From: Diplolepis rosae
Lineage: Eukaryota; Arthropoda; Insecta; Hymenoptera; Diplolepididae
Reading direction: 5' to 3'
DNA length: 64,000 bases
Assembly: GCA_030998225.1 (NCBI GenBank)
Contig: JAPYXD010000696.1
Location: 744,001-808,000 of the forward strand
Shown piece after piece: positions 24,587 to 33,964 of this stretch. A program made the translations under genes and the position numbers. The stretch's first letter is position 1; the number at the start of each line of letters is the position of its first letter. The notes beneath the pieces were generated by a model. It was not told the DNA's origin, did no database searches, and was given only the letters and a program-made list of their open reading frames with translations.

Positions 24587-27120
24587 ACTGGCAACACAAG
24601 TTGTTCAATTGGGGTTGGAAATGATTGCTTGGTGGTTTTTAAGGTCTCTAATTGCGATTCCTCACTTGTTACCTCTGGAGAAACAATTGAGGATCACTAA
24701 GACCGAAGTTCACTTGCTCTCTCTGAAAAAAGGACTGAGTAGTCCAGTCGATTTAGTGAAAAGCGCGATGTTTTCTTGGAGCAGGCTGAAAAATTGAGTT
24801 TAGGCGTCAAAAAATAAGTGAAGCTGAGGAAATGAGAGAAACGCGAAAGCAAAATTAAAATGGTCTACATCTAAATATCGCGCTTCATAACATTTTAATT
24901 CAAATAAATCGAGATCCTAGCTGTAAGCAATACCACTAAGAACCTAGGATAGGCATTATATGCTGCAGTATAATTATACGTGTTATCATCTGTTATAATG
25001 TATGCATCATCTACAGTGTGTGCATACATTACAATTATATAAATTAAGTAAGATCAAATGCGAGTGTGTATGAAAGAAAAATAGAATGATAGACAGCGTA
25101 AGGATGAATGGGGAGAGAAATACGTATGAGAACGGAGCATGAAAAGAGGAAGATAATTCATTCATAATTCATTAATAAGATAATAACAGCGACGTCGCGC
25201 TTATGAGAGTTGCTCGAGAGGAGAGAATGAAAAGGAGCGCGAGAGAGAATTAATGCCAGCGGAGAAAGGAAGAAAGTGAGAGTTATTCCCTTACAGTGCA
25301 AGTAAGCGAACATTGTATGTCATCACAGCTTTTTGTCGTTTGCCAATTCCTCTTTTCGTTCCCCCATGCACATGCCCAATATACCGGTCTCTTTAAGAAA
25401 TATCTTGATGTGCTCTGCTGTACATCGCGAGGCTGCTATGCATTCTATAATCATGTCTCCTTCTCGTGTGCCTATCCTTGCTTAGATGCTTTAGCTAGCT
25501 GATCTTCCATAACAAAGATCACGTGCTTTTTGTAATTGAAACCTGAGACTCATCTGAATACTTAAATGATTATGTTAAGCCTTTTGATCCATATAATGAT
25601 TATAAGCCTATACTAATTATATATTTTTTAATTCACTCTGAAATATATTGGAAGGTACAATCGTTTCTACAATTTGATGACCATGTCAAATATAAAAAAT
25701 CGATGAGCGCATTTCCTTTCTCACGATAAGTGTGGAAAAAAGAAGAGAAATATTTGACAGCTGAAAATCAGCATTGCAAAAAAACCATGTCAAAATTTTC
25801 CAAAATTGCGGCGTTATTCATGGTAGACTGGGATGCCTCGCGACTGGAGTAGTTGAACGGCGTGCAGGATAGGGTTCGTAATTTTTGTCTGAAATCAATG
25901 AAATGTTTTTTCTATTCAGCACCCTTGTTTATTCTATATGAGCCACTAAAAAGTCAAAAACAATAGAAATTCACTATTTTGTTCTGCTAAAATCAAAATT
26001 TACGATTTTCCGCAGTGAAATTTGTAAATATTGTTGCATAAACAGTGTGAAAAATTGATAATGTTATGAATATCTGTGGTTCACATACAATAGTTTTTTA
26101 TTATTAACAAAATAAAATGTAGTTGAGGTCAATTGGTTGAAAACTTTTCGTGTAGTCCTGCACGCCAGTTTAAAAAATGTGGTTTTGAGAAAACGCGCTT
26201 CAAAGCTTTTGTATGTTGTTTTTTCAGGTTTTCATGAGGCGACCCCCTTAATCATCACAAAACCTGACCAAGTTCACCTCGCAATGAAACAATAAAACAG
26301 ATCAACGTCAAACAAAGTTTTTATGAACGAAAATACGGAACCAAAATTCCATTATCTGCAAATAAAATGAAAAATAATTTACGAACAGTTTATATTTTCA
26401 TGCACACATGTTCAGAAAGACAATAAAAGTATTTCCTACATAGAAGCTCGCTGGTAGTCAATTGATCGCAAGTATCAATAGTGTGTTGCGACCTGGAGCT
26501 AAAAATCGACTTAGTTAAATACTAACTAGCTAAGAAAATCTACATCTCCATGAATCTCAAAACGTTTATTTTCTTATAACCAGAAATAGGTTTATTGTGA
26601 GACAAGAGTGGCGAAGGACAGGCAATTTAAAAGTACTGCCTCCCTTCTAATTAAAAACTGCCTATCTCTTCCTTACATTAAAACTATCAGGTTGAAGCAA
26701 AGAAAAAGGGTGTGTGCGAAGGTGAACCGCGTGAGGACAAGAATGGTTTCTTTTTGGGATCGCGACTACATCAAATCAAGTTTGGCCCAGATAACCCAGA
26801 ACTTCAGCAATGAGATCGCGTTCTCTTCCTTGCTCCTGCTTTCCAGAGATCTGGTAGAATTAAGAATCTAGGACTAGACATACTGATGAATAAAATGTAT
26901 TGAAGCTAATTCTTTTAAACTCTTTATATTTTATTTAATTTAATCTTACCCGTACATAACTATTCCATCGTAAAATTATTTGTTAATTTATTTATAAATT
27001 GTGTTAAAATATAATAAGTGATTCACGCAGGGATGTAACCCTTAGGCTAACCTAAGTTAGTTATAACTTTATAACACTGAGTTGCTTCATAGGCTAAATT
27101 CGTCTGCTTATCCGTCTTTC
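24587..27120. other. Non-coding stretch
   Basis: No recognised gene. 25060-25290 is strongly purine-rich on the plus strand (GAGA-type runs). 26608-26871 is open but has no domain. Confidence 0.4.
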
Positions 27121-28031
27121 TCAACGATCGGACTTTAGGGTTGCTACCCGGTAAGTGTCACCAGGTAATACTTGGCCCCGGATACATTTTAAAAGTTTCG
27201 TGTAGTCTCCAGTGTTGATGGCCGCAGGTTTCATCACCACAATGTCCTCCTCCGAGGAGATCACGGTCGAAGTATAGTTCTCATCGTAGCGTGCCATATA
27301 TCGAGGCTGTTCTCCCAAGATTTTTACCCATCCCGATCCTCTGCACGCTTATACTGCGCTTCATCTTCAATGGATAGTTTTCGAAATTCTTCATCATGGC
27401 GATTGACAAAACCGAATAGGAGTTTGAATGGACTATTGTTCGTCGTTTGATTTGGTAATTCGTTTAAATTTCTTTGGACTTCCTTTAGTCAATGGTCCCA
27501 GTCCGTTTTCTCGATTATATAAAATTTCATTTATACACTTGTAGTCTTTCTCGCCCGCTCGATGCACGATCTTGAAAGCGAATTCGCTGAGTATGTTGAA
27601 ACACCTGACAACCTGAGGCTTCTTCGTCTTTTGTGTGCTTTAGTAAAGCAGGGCTTGACAATCAGTGATTAACTTCAACTTCTTGATTGGTATTTCTTTT
27701 CTACTTCGCGTGTGCGACGACTAATTTCGTAGACCAGATGACATTTCAAATCTGTTTCCTTTTGAAATAGCATTGCCGCGAGGCCATGCGAGCTCAGAAT
27801 CTTCAGTCCAACTATGAAGAAAATTCGCTCGTAGTAATGCGTATAGAGGATTCCGCGAACTTGTGAACAAAATGCCTTAAAAATCTCGCGAATCCCTTTC
27901 ATCATTGAGAAGACCGGAGATATTCTTCCTTTTGAAATCATGAATCCCAAATACTTTATTCGCCTTCGGAGGAAAGCACACTTTGATAAATTAATTGTAA
28001 GTTTAGCCTGCTTTAAGGCACTGAGGACCAT
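27121..28031 (-). pseudogene. pol: Gypsy fragment 2: RT end, RNase H piece, integrase C-terminus
   Basis: On the minus strand, 28031-27675 holds the RT thumb region (LTINLSKCAFLRRRIKYLGF) followed by connection and RNase H-like text. A frameshift leads into KLKLITDCQAL (RNase H, about 27690-27655). A large deletion then joins to an integrase C-terminal part (about 27480-27121, NNSPFKLLFGF). Multiple stops. Differs from the other gypsy copies in sequence, so it is a separate lineage. Confidence 0.65.
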
Positions 28032-29122
28032 AATCAGTTATTCCCTAAGATCCGACCGTGCTATTCATAAAAATTATTTGAAATACTGATCAAGTCCTCT
28101 ATATCTTTTTGGACTTCGTAATTCGTTATGTTGACATCCTTACGCTCAGTGGGTTTTTGTTCAGCAGTAGGTATTACTACTGAAACCGCTTCCAAGTCGT
28201 CTCAAACAATCTTGTCTCCTTTGACGACTTTGTTAACACATGAATTTATATTTAGAATACGAATTACATGCTCATACCCCGAGCTTACCACGTTTACCAG
28301 ATTAATCAAATGAGCCGGTAATTTAATGTCAGAACTTGCGAATACACTTCTGGTTCACACTTCGGCAATAGGGTCTTATCATAAAAAAAAAAATTTTACA
28401 TTTTTCATTCTAATAATAGAGAATTGACATTTTTATGCACTTTTACAATAGGAAATACGTGTAAAGTTACTCATGATTGTTTTACATGAAATTAATGATC
28501 ACGGTATTTTCAAATATTTCAACATGATCGTAAACGCCACGCGATGGGTTCGAGTTGCAACTGACTTAACAAACATAGTCACGTGAGTTTTGTTGATGTA
28601 AACGCATAGGAAATTGAAGTTCATCGATCTTTTTTACTGCGAAGTGATAACTTTTTACCTTTTTGAATGGCCAATAGATTAGACCCAGGCTTTATGAAGG
28701 CAGATTCATTAAATCTGCCCGAAATAGATGTATTTATGGTGGCGGGATATGTGAAAAATTGTGATTTTTTCAACCAAGCCGAAGTTCGCAATGTCAAATT
28801 GCAAAGGTAGGAGTAAAATTTTAATGCACTATTGATTAATAAATTACGAAGTAACGTATTTACTCTCCAATATATATTATTGTGGATCTTGTCGCGAGAA
28901 TCACGGTGATGAAGTAGTAGGTTATGTCTGCTTGCGAAGTGACCAGTCTGTTTGCACTGTGAAATGCAGAGTAACTTCTGAACATAATGTTCGTTCTTCA
29001 TCCTACGCTGTTATGATAAAAATTGATGAGGAAAAAAAATGTGTTGCGCGTCGAGTGCTTCGGTATCGCTTGTGCAGCCTCTGCAGGTTCAATCAAATTT
29101 TTGAACAATATTTTAATGCTAC
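28032..29122. other. Non-coding stretch before the provirus
   Basis: No recognised gene. Open frames at 28621-29001 (-) and 28932-29165 (+) overlap on opposite strands and show no domain. CTAC at 29119-29122 is the provirus target-site copy. Confidence 0.4.
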
Positions 29123-29340
29123 TGTTACGTCCCGAGCTAAGGCGAGGGTAGGTTGGGAAAATTAGGAAAAGGGAGGAAAGTTTGCTGATTAAATCAGAGT
29201 GGTAAATTCTGATTATTTATATTTTTGTGGGATCGTGGTCACTAGTCAAACCTATGCGGCTCGAGTTGTTCACAATAATAACAAATTTGATTATATTGCG
29301 GTGTACAAGCTTTATTAAATAAAAGGTAGGTATACAATAA

Positions 29341-29715
29341 GTTTTGAGATGCTTATGTGTATGACTTATACTACTTCTCAGGATGAGAAGGCAATATTAA
29401 GGGTTTTATGCGTTTATGAGTTAGTAATACAGGTTTTGAGATGCCTATATATGTAACTCACGCATTAAAAGTGTGCGTCTATATAAGTCAATAATACAGG
29501 TTTTGAGATGCCTATATATGTGACTTCCGCGTTTAAGTGTGTGCGTCTACAAGTTATTAATACAGGTTTTGAGATGCCTATATATGTAACTTGTACGTTT
29601 TTATGCTAGTATACTAGGTTTTGAGATGCCTAGGTATACAACTCACGCACTACAATTGGCGTTATAGTTAATATAATAAGTTTTGAGATGCTTATATATA
29701 TAACTTACGCTTTTT
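29341..29715 (-). repeat. Six-copy tandem repeat inside the LTR
   Basis: Copies of GTTTTGAGATGCCTATATAT start at 29341, 29433, 29500, 29566, 29618 and 29680 (plus-strand reading), spaced 52-92 bp, each followed by GTAACTCACGC-like text. The position, after the TATA box in element orientation, puts them in the transcribed part (R/U5). They may bind a host or viral factor; function unknown. Confidence 0.85.
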
Positions 29716-30156
29716 CCTTGCTCGAGAAGGCAAGAGAAAGAGTTTTGTCGTATATTTCTCCTTGTTGATAGCTGGATAACGGCACAATCCTGGCTGGAGT
29801 TAAGTAGTGCTAGTCAAGTAGTACAGGAAGCGTATCAGACAATCCAACCTGCTTGCTAAACACTGGTTAAGTTCGTTTTCTGTAGATTTAACTCTCAGAA
29901 CTCGACTTAATACGACGATACACGTATTTAACGGCACTTATTAATTCACGACCACGGGACTTGCACCACTTAAGGACCAGGGATTTTATTTACCAAGTAC
30001 CGAGGTATTCCTTGTGTAAGATACCGATTTACGAATATCGAAGGGTCAATTCGTGACACCGACAGTATGACTTGCGGACGGAGTGATTACCGACGTTAAG
30101 ATCTTGAAGACTGAACAGCTACTAGCGAAAAGACAACCTCCAGAGGTAAATCTGGG

Positions 30157-30166
30157 GTTTATATAT
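30157..30166 (-). promoter_or_regulatory. LTR TATA box
   Basis: On the minus strand the text reads AATATATAAACCCC, a good TATA box, about 740 bp into the 3' LTR. The corresponding part of the 5' LTR is missing, so the provirus lacks this promoter at its 5' end. Confidence 0.6.
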
Positions 30167-30711
30167 TATTGATTATTCCTATAGTGGGAGAGCATTCATG
30201 TTTTCGTGGATCGGCACGTACCTTGCTACTCGATGGATCGGCACGCGTCTGGCAGCAGTGTCATTGACCATACTTGCTGACAATCGCGTAAATGCATGAA
30301 CTCGCGGCGCGTTCCCACACAGGTCATACTATCGGGATCAAAGTTCATTCACGCTCAATGCGGTACATCTTTCTCTTGTCTTTTCAGCTATGCTACATAA
30401 TATGTATATGTTGACAGGTCGGTGCAGTTGTATTGAGTTACAAATGCACTGACTCATCTATTATTTTATACATTAGTTTTTAATCTTATTTTCTTATAGT
30501 ATTTATGTAATACATAATCTTCTAGCGTCTATATTTTGAAACATTATTTACGTTATCTTGCGAATCCCCAATAATGTGATTGATGTTATTGATTATCCAT
30601 TATTGGTCCTAGTGTTTGATTATTATTAATAACTATTTAACGACAATAATGAATTTTATTGTTATTTATTTTGTTAAATGATTATTAATGTTACTTATCT
30701 GATTTCCTACA

Positions 30712-30772
30712 TTACCGACGGCAAGGCAGTGTTCTTGGTCTATGCAACTCGACTGCCTTGTCGGTCTCAGAT
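30712..30772 (-). promoter_or_regulatory. U3 hairpin
   Basis: ACCGACGGCAAGGCAG and CTGCCTTGTCGGT form a roughly 13 bp stem with a small bulge and a 23-base loop. The same hairpin is present in the other LTR (about 44535-44595). Possible protein-binding or RNA-processing element. Confidence 0.5.
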
Positions 30773-30905
30773 AATTTCTGACAGGTGTTTCCTACTATCA
30801 GTGTTGTAATGAGGAGACATGTATCAGTTATATCCCTGAGCGTTTACAGAGTTGCCTAGGCACAGGCGAGAGGAATTAAAATTTTAAAATATCAGGGATG
30901 TAACA

Positions 30906-30918
30906 GTCCTCCCTTCTT
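30906..30918 (-). other. Polypurine tract next to the 3' LTR
   Basis: Minus-strand AAGAAGGGAGGAC immediately precedes the LTR start TGTTACATC. Its position and purine content fit the primer for plus-strand DNA synthesis and fix the element's orientation. Just upstream lies a hairpin (30925-30942, 7 bp stem ATCATCG/CGATGAT). A near copy of both lies at 33913-33949. Confidence 0.85.
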
Positions 30919-31173
30919 AGATTAATCATCGTCCCCGATGATAATGTTATTTATTTATCTTCCCCTTTTTCCTTTCAGATTTAATTAATTAATTTAATTA
31001 TTATTATTTTTTTTTTATTTTTAATTTACTTGGCTATGACAACAGGAGAGGCACCGCGTCGGTTTCGAATTCCAAGTGATATTAATTTCTGTCTCTTGCT
31101 GGATTGTGTATTTCTCGTGTAATTGATCATGTGTTGTGTCTATAGTGAACTTCTGATTCTCGGATTGACATAG

Positions 31174-31294
31174 GTGAGTATGATTCATCCTTGATTCTTA
31201 ACTTATGTTTCCCTGGATTGTCGTTTCTTTTTATTTTATTTTCTTTTTTTTTTTTTTTTTTTATTTTCTCTCTTCTTGTTTTGCATAGGTAAGT
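31174..31294 (+). promoter_or_regulatory. Donor site and recursive-type splice point of antisense gene
   Basis: A strong donor ATAG|GTGAGT lies at 31173/31174. At 31236-31288 a long T/C-rich tract ends in TTTTGCATAG followed at once by GTAAGT (31289-31294). A polypyrimidine tract-AG|GTAAGT junction is the form of a recursive splice site. It could equally be an ordinary acceptor of a leader exon. It lies upstream of the first coding exon candidate. Confidence 0.35.
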
Positions 31295-31349
31295 TTTAAC
31301 GTCTGTCATCAATTTTTGTGTGGCTGGGCAGCTGCTCTTTTGTTTGAAG

Positions 31350-32075
31350 ATGCGTTACTTCATTAGTTCTTTTAACATCATGGCAGGACAAGCTTCATCA
31401 TCCAGTGGTTCCCGGACGATTCCTTACTCGCAGTGGTACCTAAACAACGCCCATGAGGCCAACGATTTGACCATGGATCGTGGAGAACTTCGACCTCACG
31501 GTGAGTTTTTAATTTCTTTGAGTCATCAGTTTTTGTGATTGTTGGTGGGGTGTTTTCGTATTTAATAGGTCTTCTGGGTTGGGTCTCTTACATTTCAGTG
31601 CGCGATGTCTGAACCCCGTGAGAGTAATTTCCGTTCCGTGTTAATCGACGAGTGTATCTCGGGCCAGTCCTCTTCTTGCCTTACCGGGTCCGATAGTCAA
31701 TTTTATTTAGATAATTTTGATTGTAACTTATTTGAATCGGGTCCATCTTTTCCGGATCATTCCCGCGGTACTCTGTCTACTCTCCCAGTAACTGAGAGTT
31801 TATCGTCTCGGATTTCCGCGCTTGAGGATTCAGCGGGGATACATCAGTTTTTTGTTTGGCGTGTGCCGGTCTGTCGAGTTGTTCCGGTGCTCGTTTCGTT
31901 GGCAAGGGAGCTCCTTGGATTATCGGTGACGGACTCGGATTTCTGTATTGTTCATCGATTGAAGAAATCTTATAACGGGGTGTTAATCCGCGTTTCTTCT
32001 GGTAAAATTAAGGATAGTTTTCTTGCTCAGCGTTCTATGCTCGCGCTAAGGGGTTGTTTTGTTGATCTCGCGTAG
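31350..32075 (+). CDS. Antisense cassette gene, 5' exons (exon 2 FP/L1-ORF1-like)
   Basis: Two exon candidates on the strand opposite to the provirus. Exon 1 has ATG at 31350 or 31380, encodes a Ser-rich start and then SRTIPYSQWYLNN, and ends at a good donor (CACG|GTGAGT, 31500/31501). Exon 2 starts after TTTCAG (31598), opens with ATG at 31605 and encodes 156 residues. Residues about 85-150 (WRVPVCRVVP, LARELLGLSVTDSDF, HRL, VRVSSGKIKDSFL) resemble the baculovirus FP / L1-ORF1 type nucleic-acid-binding fold. A donor GC|GTAGGT (32071/32072) would remove the terminal TAG. Joining exon 1 to exon 2 at these sites meets an early stop, so exon 1 may be a leader ORF. The function is not recognised. 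Confidence 0.5.
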
Positions 32076-32153
32076 GTTAGAGTCCTTGTTCTTGTTGTGT
32101 TTCCAATTTTTAATGTATGGTGTTTTATTCTCTTTTTTTTTTTATTTTTGCAG

Positions 32154-32909
32154 ATTCCTATCAACGGGCTCCGCAGGTTCCTGCTCCAGGGTTGCTGAGG
32201 CAGGTGTCGAACCTGGTGGATACCCTGGTGCCCTGGGTACGACTGATGTGGTTCCTTATCCAGGAGCGACAGGTGGGTCCACCAGAGGCCGAAGAGGGTC
32301 CGTCCTGGCGCATTCCTGCGTCAACTGCAGATCCATCTGCTATGGAGGCGGCATCGGCGGATCATGTGATTCGTGAGGCGTGTCAGGAGACCTATAATCT
32401 CTGTGAGGAGCTTCATAGCATGGTGTCACGGGATATCTCGCCCTTACCTGCTCAAGCGTCTCGTTGCTGTTCTCACTCAGCACCCTCAGCTTATTGTTTG
32501 GGGTAGGTTTGCCTAATTTCATCCTCTTTCTTTTTTGTTATATATTTATTATATTTTTCTTCTTGTTTTTCTCTTCCTTTGATTAATCGATTTTATCTTA
32601 TTTTTCAGGATACAGGGCACTGAGGAACGTTTTTGCCGGTGTGGGCGATTCATCCGGTTACCACACTCGAGAGACGTCACGAGATGCACCTGTGGCTCGG
32701 CTCTGGTGTCCTATGAAGGTTAGTTTTTTTTTTCCTTGGTTCTTATATTTATTTCCTTTTTTAAATTTTTGTCCTGAAGATCTTTTATTAAAATTTTTTG
32801 AAATTTTGTTTCAGCTCCTAGGTCCGTGGTTGTATATCGCAGGCGTCCGATCCTGAGGGGTTATCGTCGGGTTCCAGCTCGTGGAATGCCATACCTGCCT
32901 CGCGTGTGA
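32154..32909 (+). CDS. Antisense cassette gene, 3' exons with CxC...CxC zinc motif
   Basis: Three exons fit GT/AG borders and one continuous frame: 32154-32502 (acceptor TTTTTGCAG, donor GG|GTAGGT), 32609-32718 (acceptor TTTTTCAG, donor GAAG|GTTAGT) and 32815-32909 (acceptor TTTCAG, TGA at 32907-32909). Phases agree at both junctions. The first encodes a helical-looking segment (LLRQVSNLVDTLVPWVRLMW, later CQETYNLCEELHSMV). The second carries a zinc-ribbon-like CRCGRFI...RCTCGSAL. The third is an Arg-rich basic tail (YRRRPILRGYRR). The link to the upstream exon at 32071 does not keep this frame with the first acceptor; a downstream AG near 32200 would. The product is unknown; nuclear or nucleic-acid binding is an inference. 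Confidence 0.65.
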
Positions 32910-33065
32910 CGTGTTTTTGTGTATATTTTTGTATATATATATATATATTTTAGTGTATATGTATCATTAGGCGTAATTATATGTTGTGTGTTTTGTTTAT
33001 TATGTATTTTTAATGTGAGCTTGTGTGTGAGTGTATTTCTTTTTCTGTTAGATGTTTATTTTACC

Positions 33066-33071
33066 AATAAA
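33066..33071 (+). terminator. Poly(A) signal of antisense gene
   Basis: AATAAA 157 bases after the TGA of the last exon. An imperfect inverted repeat (GAGATTAGTGAAATTGG at about 33099 with its complement near 33155) follows just downstream. Confidence 0.5.
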
Positions 33072-33109
33072 TTTTATGTTATTCCAATTGAAATGGGTTG
33101 AGATTAGTG

Positions 33110-33912
33110 AAATTGGTCCTCCGATCAATTTGTTTTTGCTTTATTTTGGCAGTAATTTCACCAATCTCAGGAATTTTTTCTTGATTTTTGTTTTCCTCAA
33201 ATCCTTCTCCTGTCATTATTAGTGTTAGTTTTGTCAAAAATTGCTTTATCAGCAAGTAAATTTTTATATCTACTATTTCAATTTCTTTTGCTGAGAATTT
33301 ATTTTTATTTTAATAGTTAACTAATTGGAATTCTCTCGGAATTTCTGATTCAGGTCTTCTCATTTCTTATAATTGATTATTAATCATTATTATTAAAACC
33401 TATGAATTCGTGAAATTTAAATATTTATTCATAACACTGGTATTCTAATTTGGTCATTCTGATCAGGAACTTGCTAGTTTAGTATTAATATTGATCCTTT
33501 TTGATTTTCTGAATTTCACCTAAAATTATTAATAATTTTTAATAATTGAATTGCGAGTTTCTGATCAGGAATACATAACCTTCAATCTGGTTGGTGACGA
33601 TGATGGGCATGATTGTCATCTTGTCGCTTCCATTGCCATTGAGAGGTGTATCGTTGCTCTTCATCTATTCTGCGGTGTCAGGTTACATGCTCGGTGCCAT
33701 ACTGCTTCTTCGTATGATTATTTCTCGCGCTAGCCATTTTGTCGGGAGCGGCTTATCTCATTGAGGTAAGTTTATCCTGCTGGACTGCGTAAATGCTTCG
33801 CAGGTTAATCTAATTACAGGCGTCGCTGACTGGTACTGTAGAGTTCTTTCATTTTTATTTATTTTTTGATGAAAAAATTTTTTTTTTTTTTTTTTTTTGT
33901 ATAACTTTCCGT
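33110..33912. other. Remainder of the antisense cassette
   Basis: AT-rich sequence between the antisense poly(A) signal and the inner PPT, with a T run at 33875-33898. No convincing ORF. Confidence 0.4.
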
Positions 33913-33949
33913 GTCCTCCCTCCTTAGATTTGTCAGCGTCCTCGGTGAC
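33913..33949 (-). other. Second (inner) polypurine tract with upstream hairpin
   Basis: Minus-strand AAGGAGGGAGGAC (33925-33913) copies the PPT at 30906-30918; AATCTAAG[A/G]AGGGAGGAC matches at 17 of 18 positions. Upstream of each lies a hairpin with a four-base loop: GTCACCG AGGA CGCTGAC here (33932-33949), ATCATCG GGGA CGATGAT there. One stem pair has changed on both sides. It lies 16 bases after the env stop codon. Confidence 0.7.
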
Positions 33950-33964
33950 ACAGGAGGTGGTATT

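Larger units (their letters stand above)
29123..30905 (-). repeat. 3' LTR of the provirus, 1783 bp
   Basis: In element orientation it starts TGTTACATCCCTGA (30905 downward) and ends GGGACGTAACA (29123), giving imperfect inverted termini. It directly follows a polypurine tract. It contains a TATA box at about 30157-30166, a strong hairpin (30712-30772) in the U3 part and a six-copy repeat array (29341-29710) downstream of the TATA box. Only its first 674 bases (30905-30232) recur in the 5' LTR. Confidence 0.85.

Noticed and set aside
29341..29715. CRISPR-like array
   Set aside because: Eukaryotic LTR context, irregular spacing, and the intervening sequences are related to each other; no cas genes.
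30232..30905. LTR taken as only 674 bp long
   Set aside because: That boundary does not give CA at the LTR end and lacks a TATA box; the longer boundary gives inverted termini and CTAC duplications.
32059..32376. Gly-rich alternative frame of exon 3
   Set aside because: Ends in a stop inside the exon and does not match the phase of exons 4 and 5, while the other frame does.
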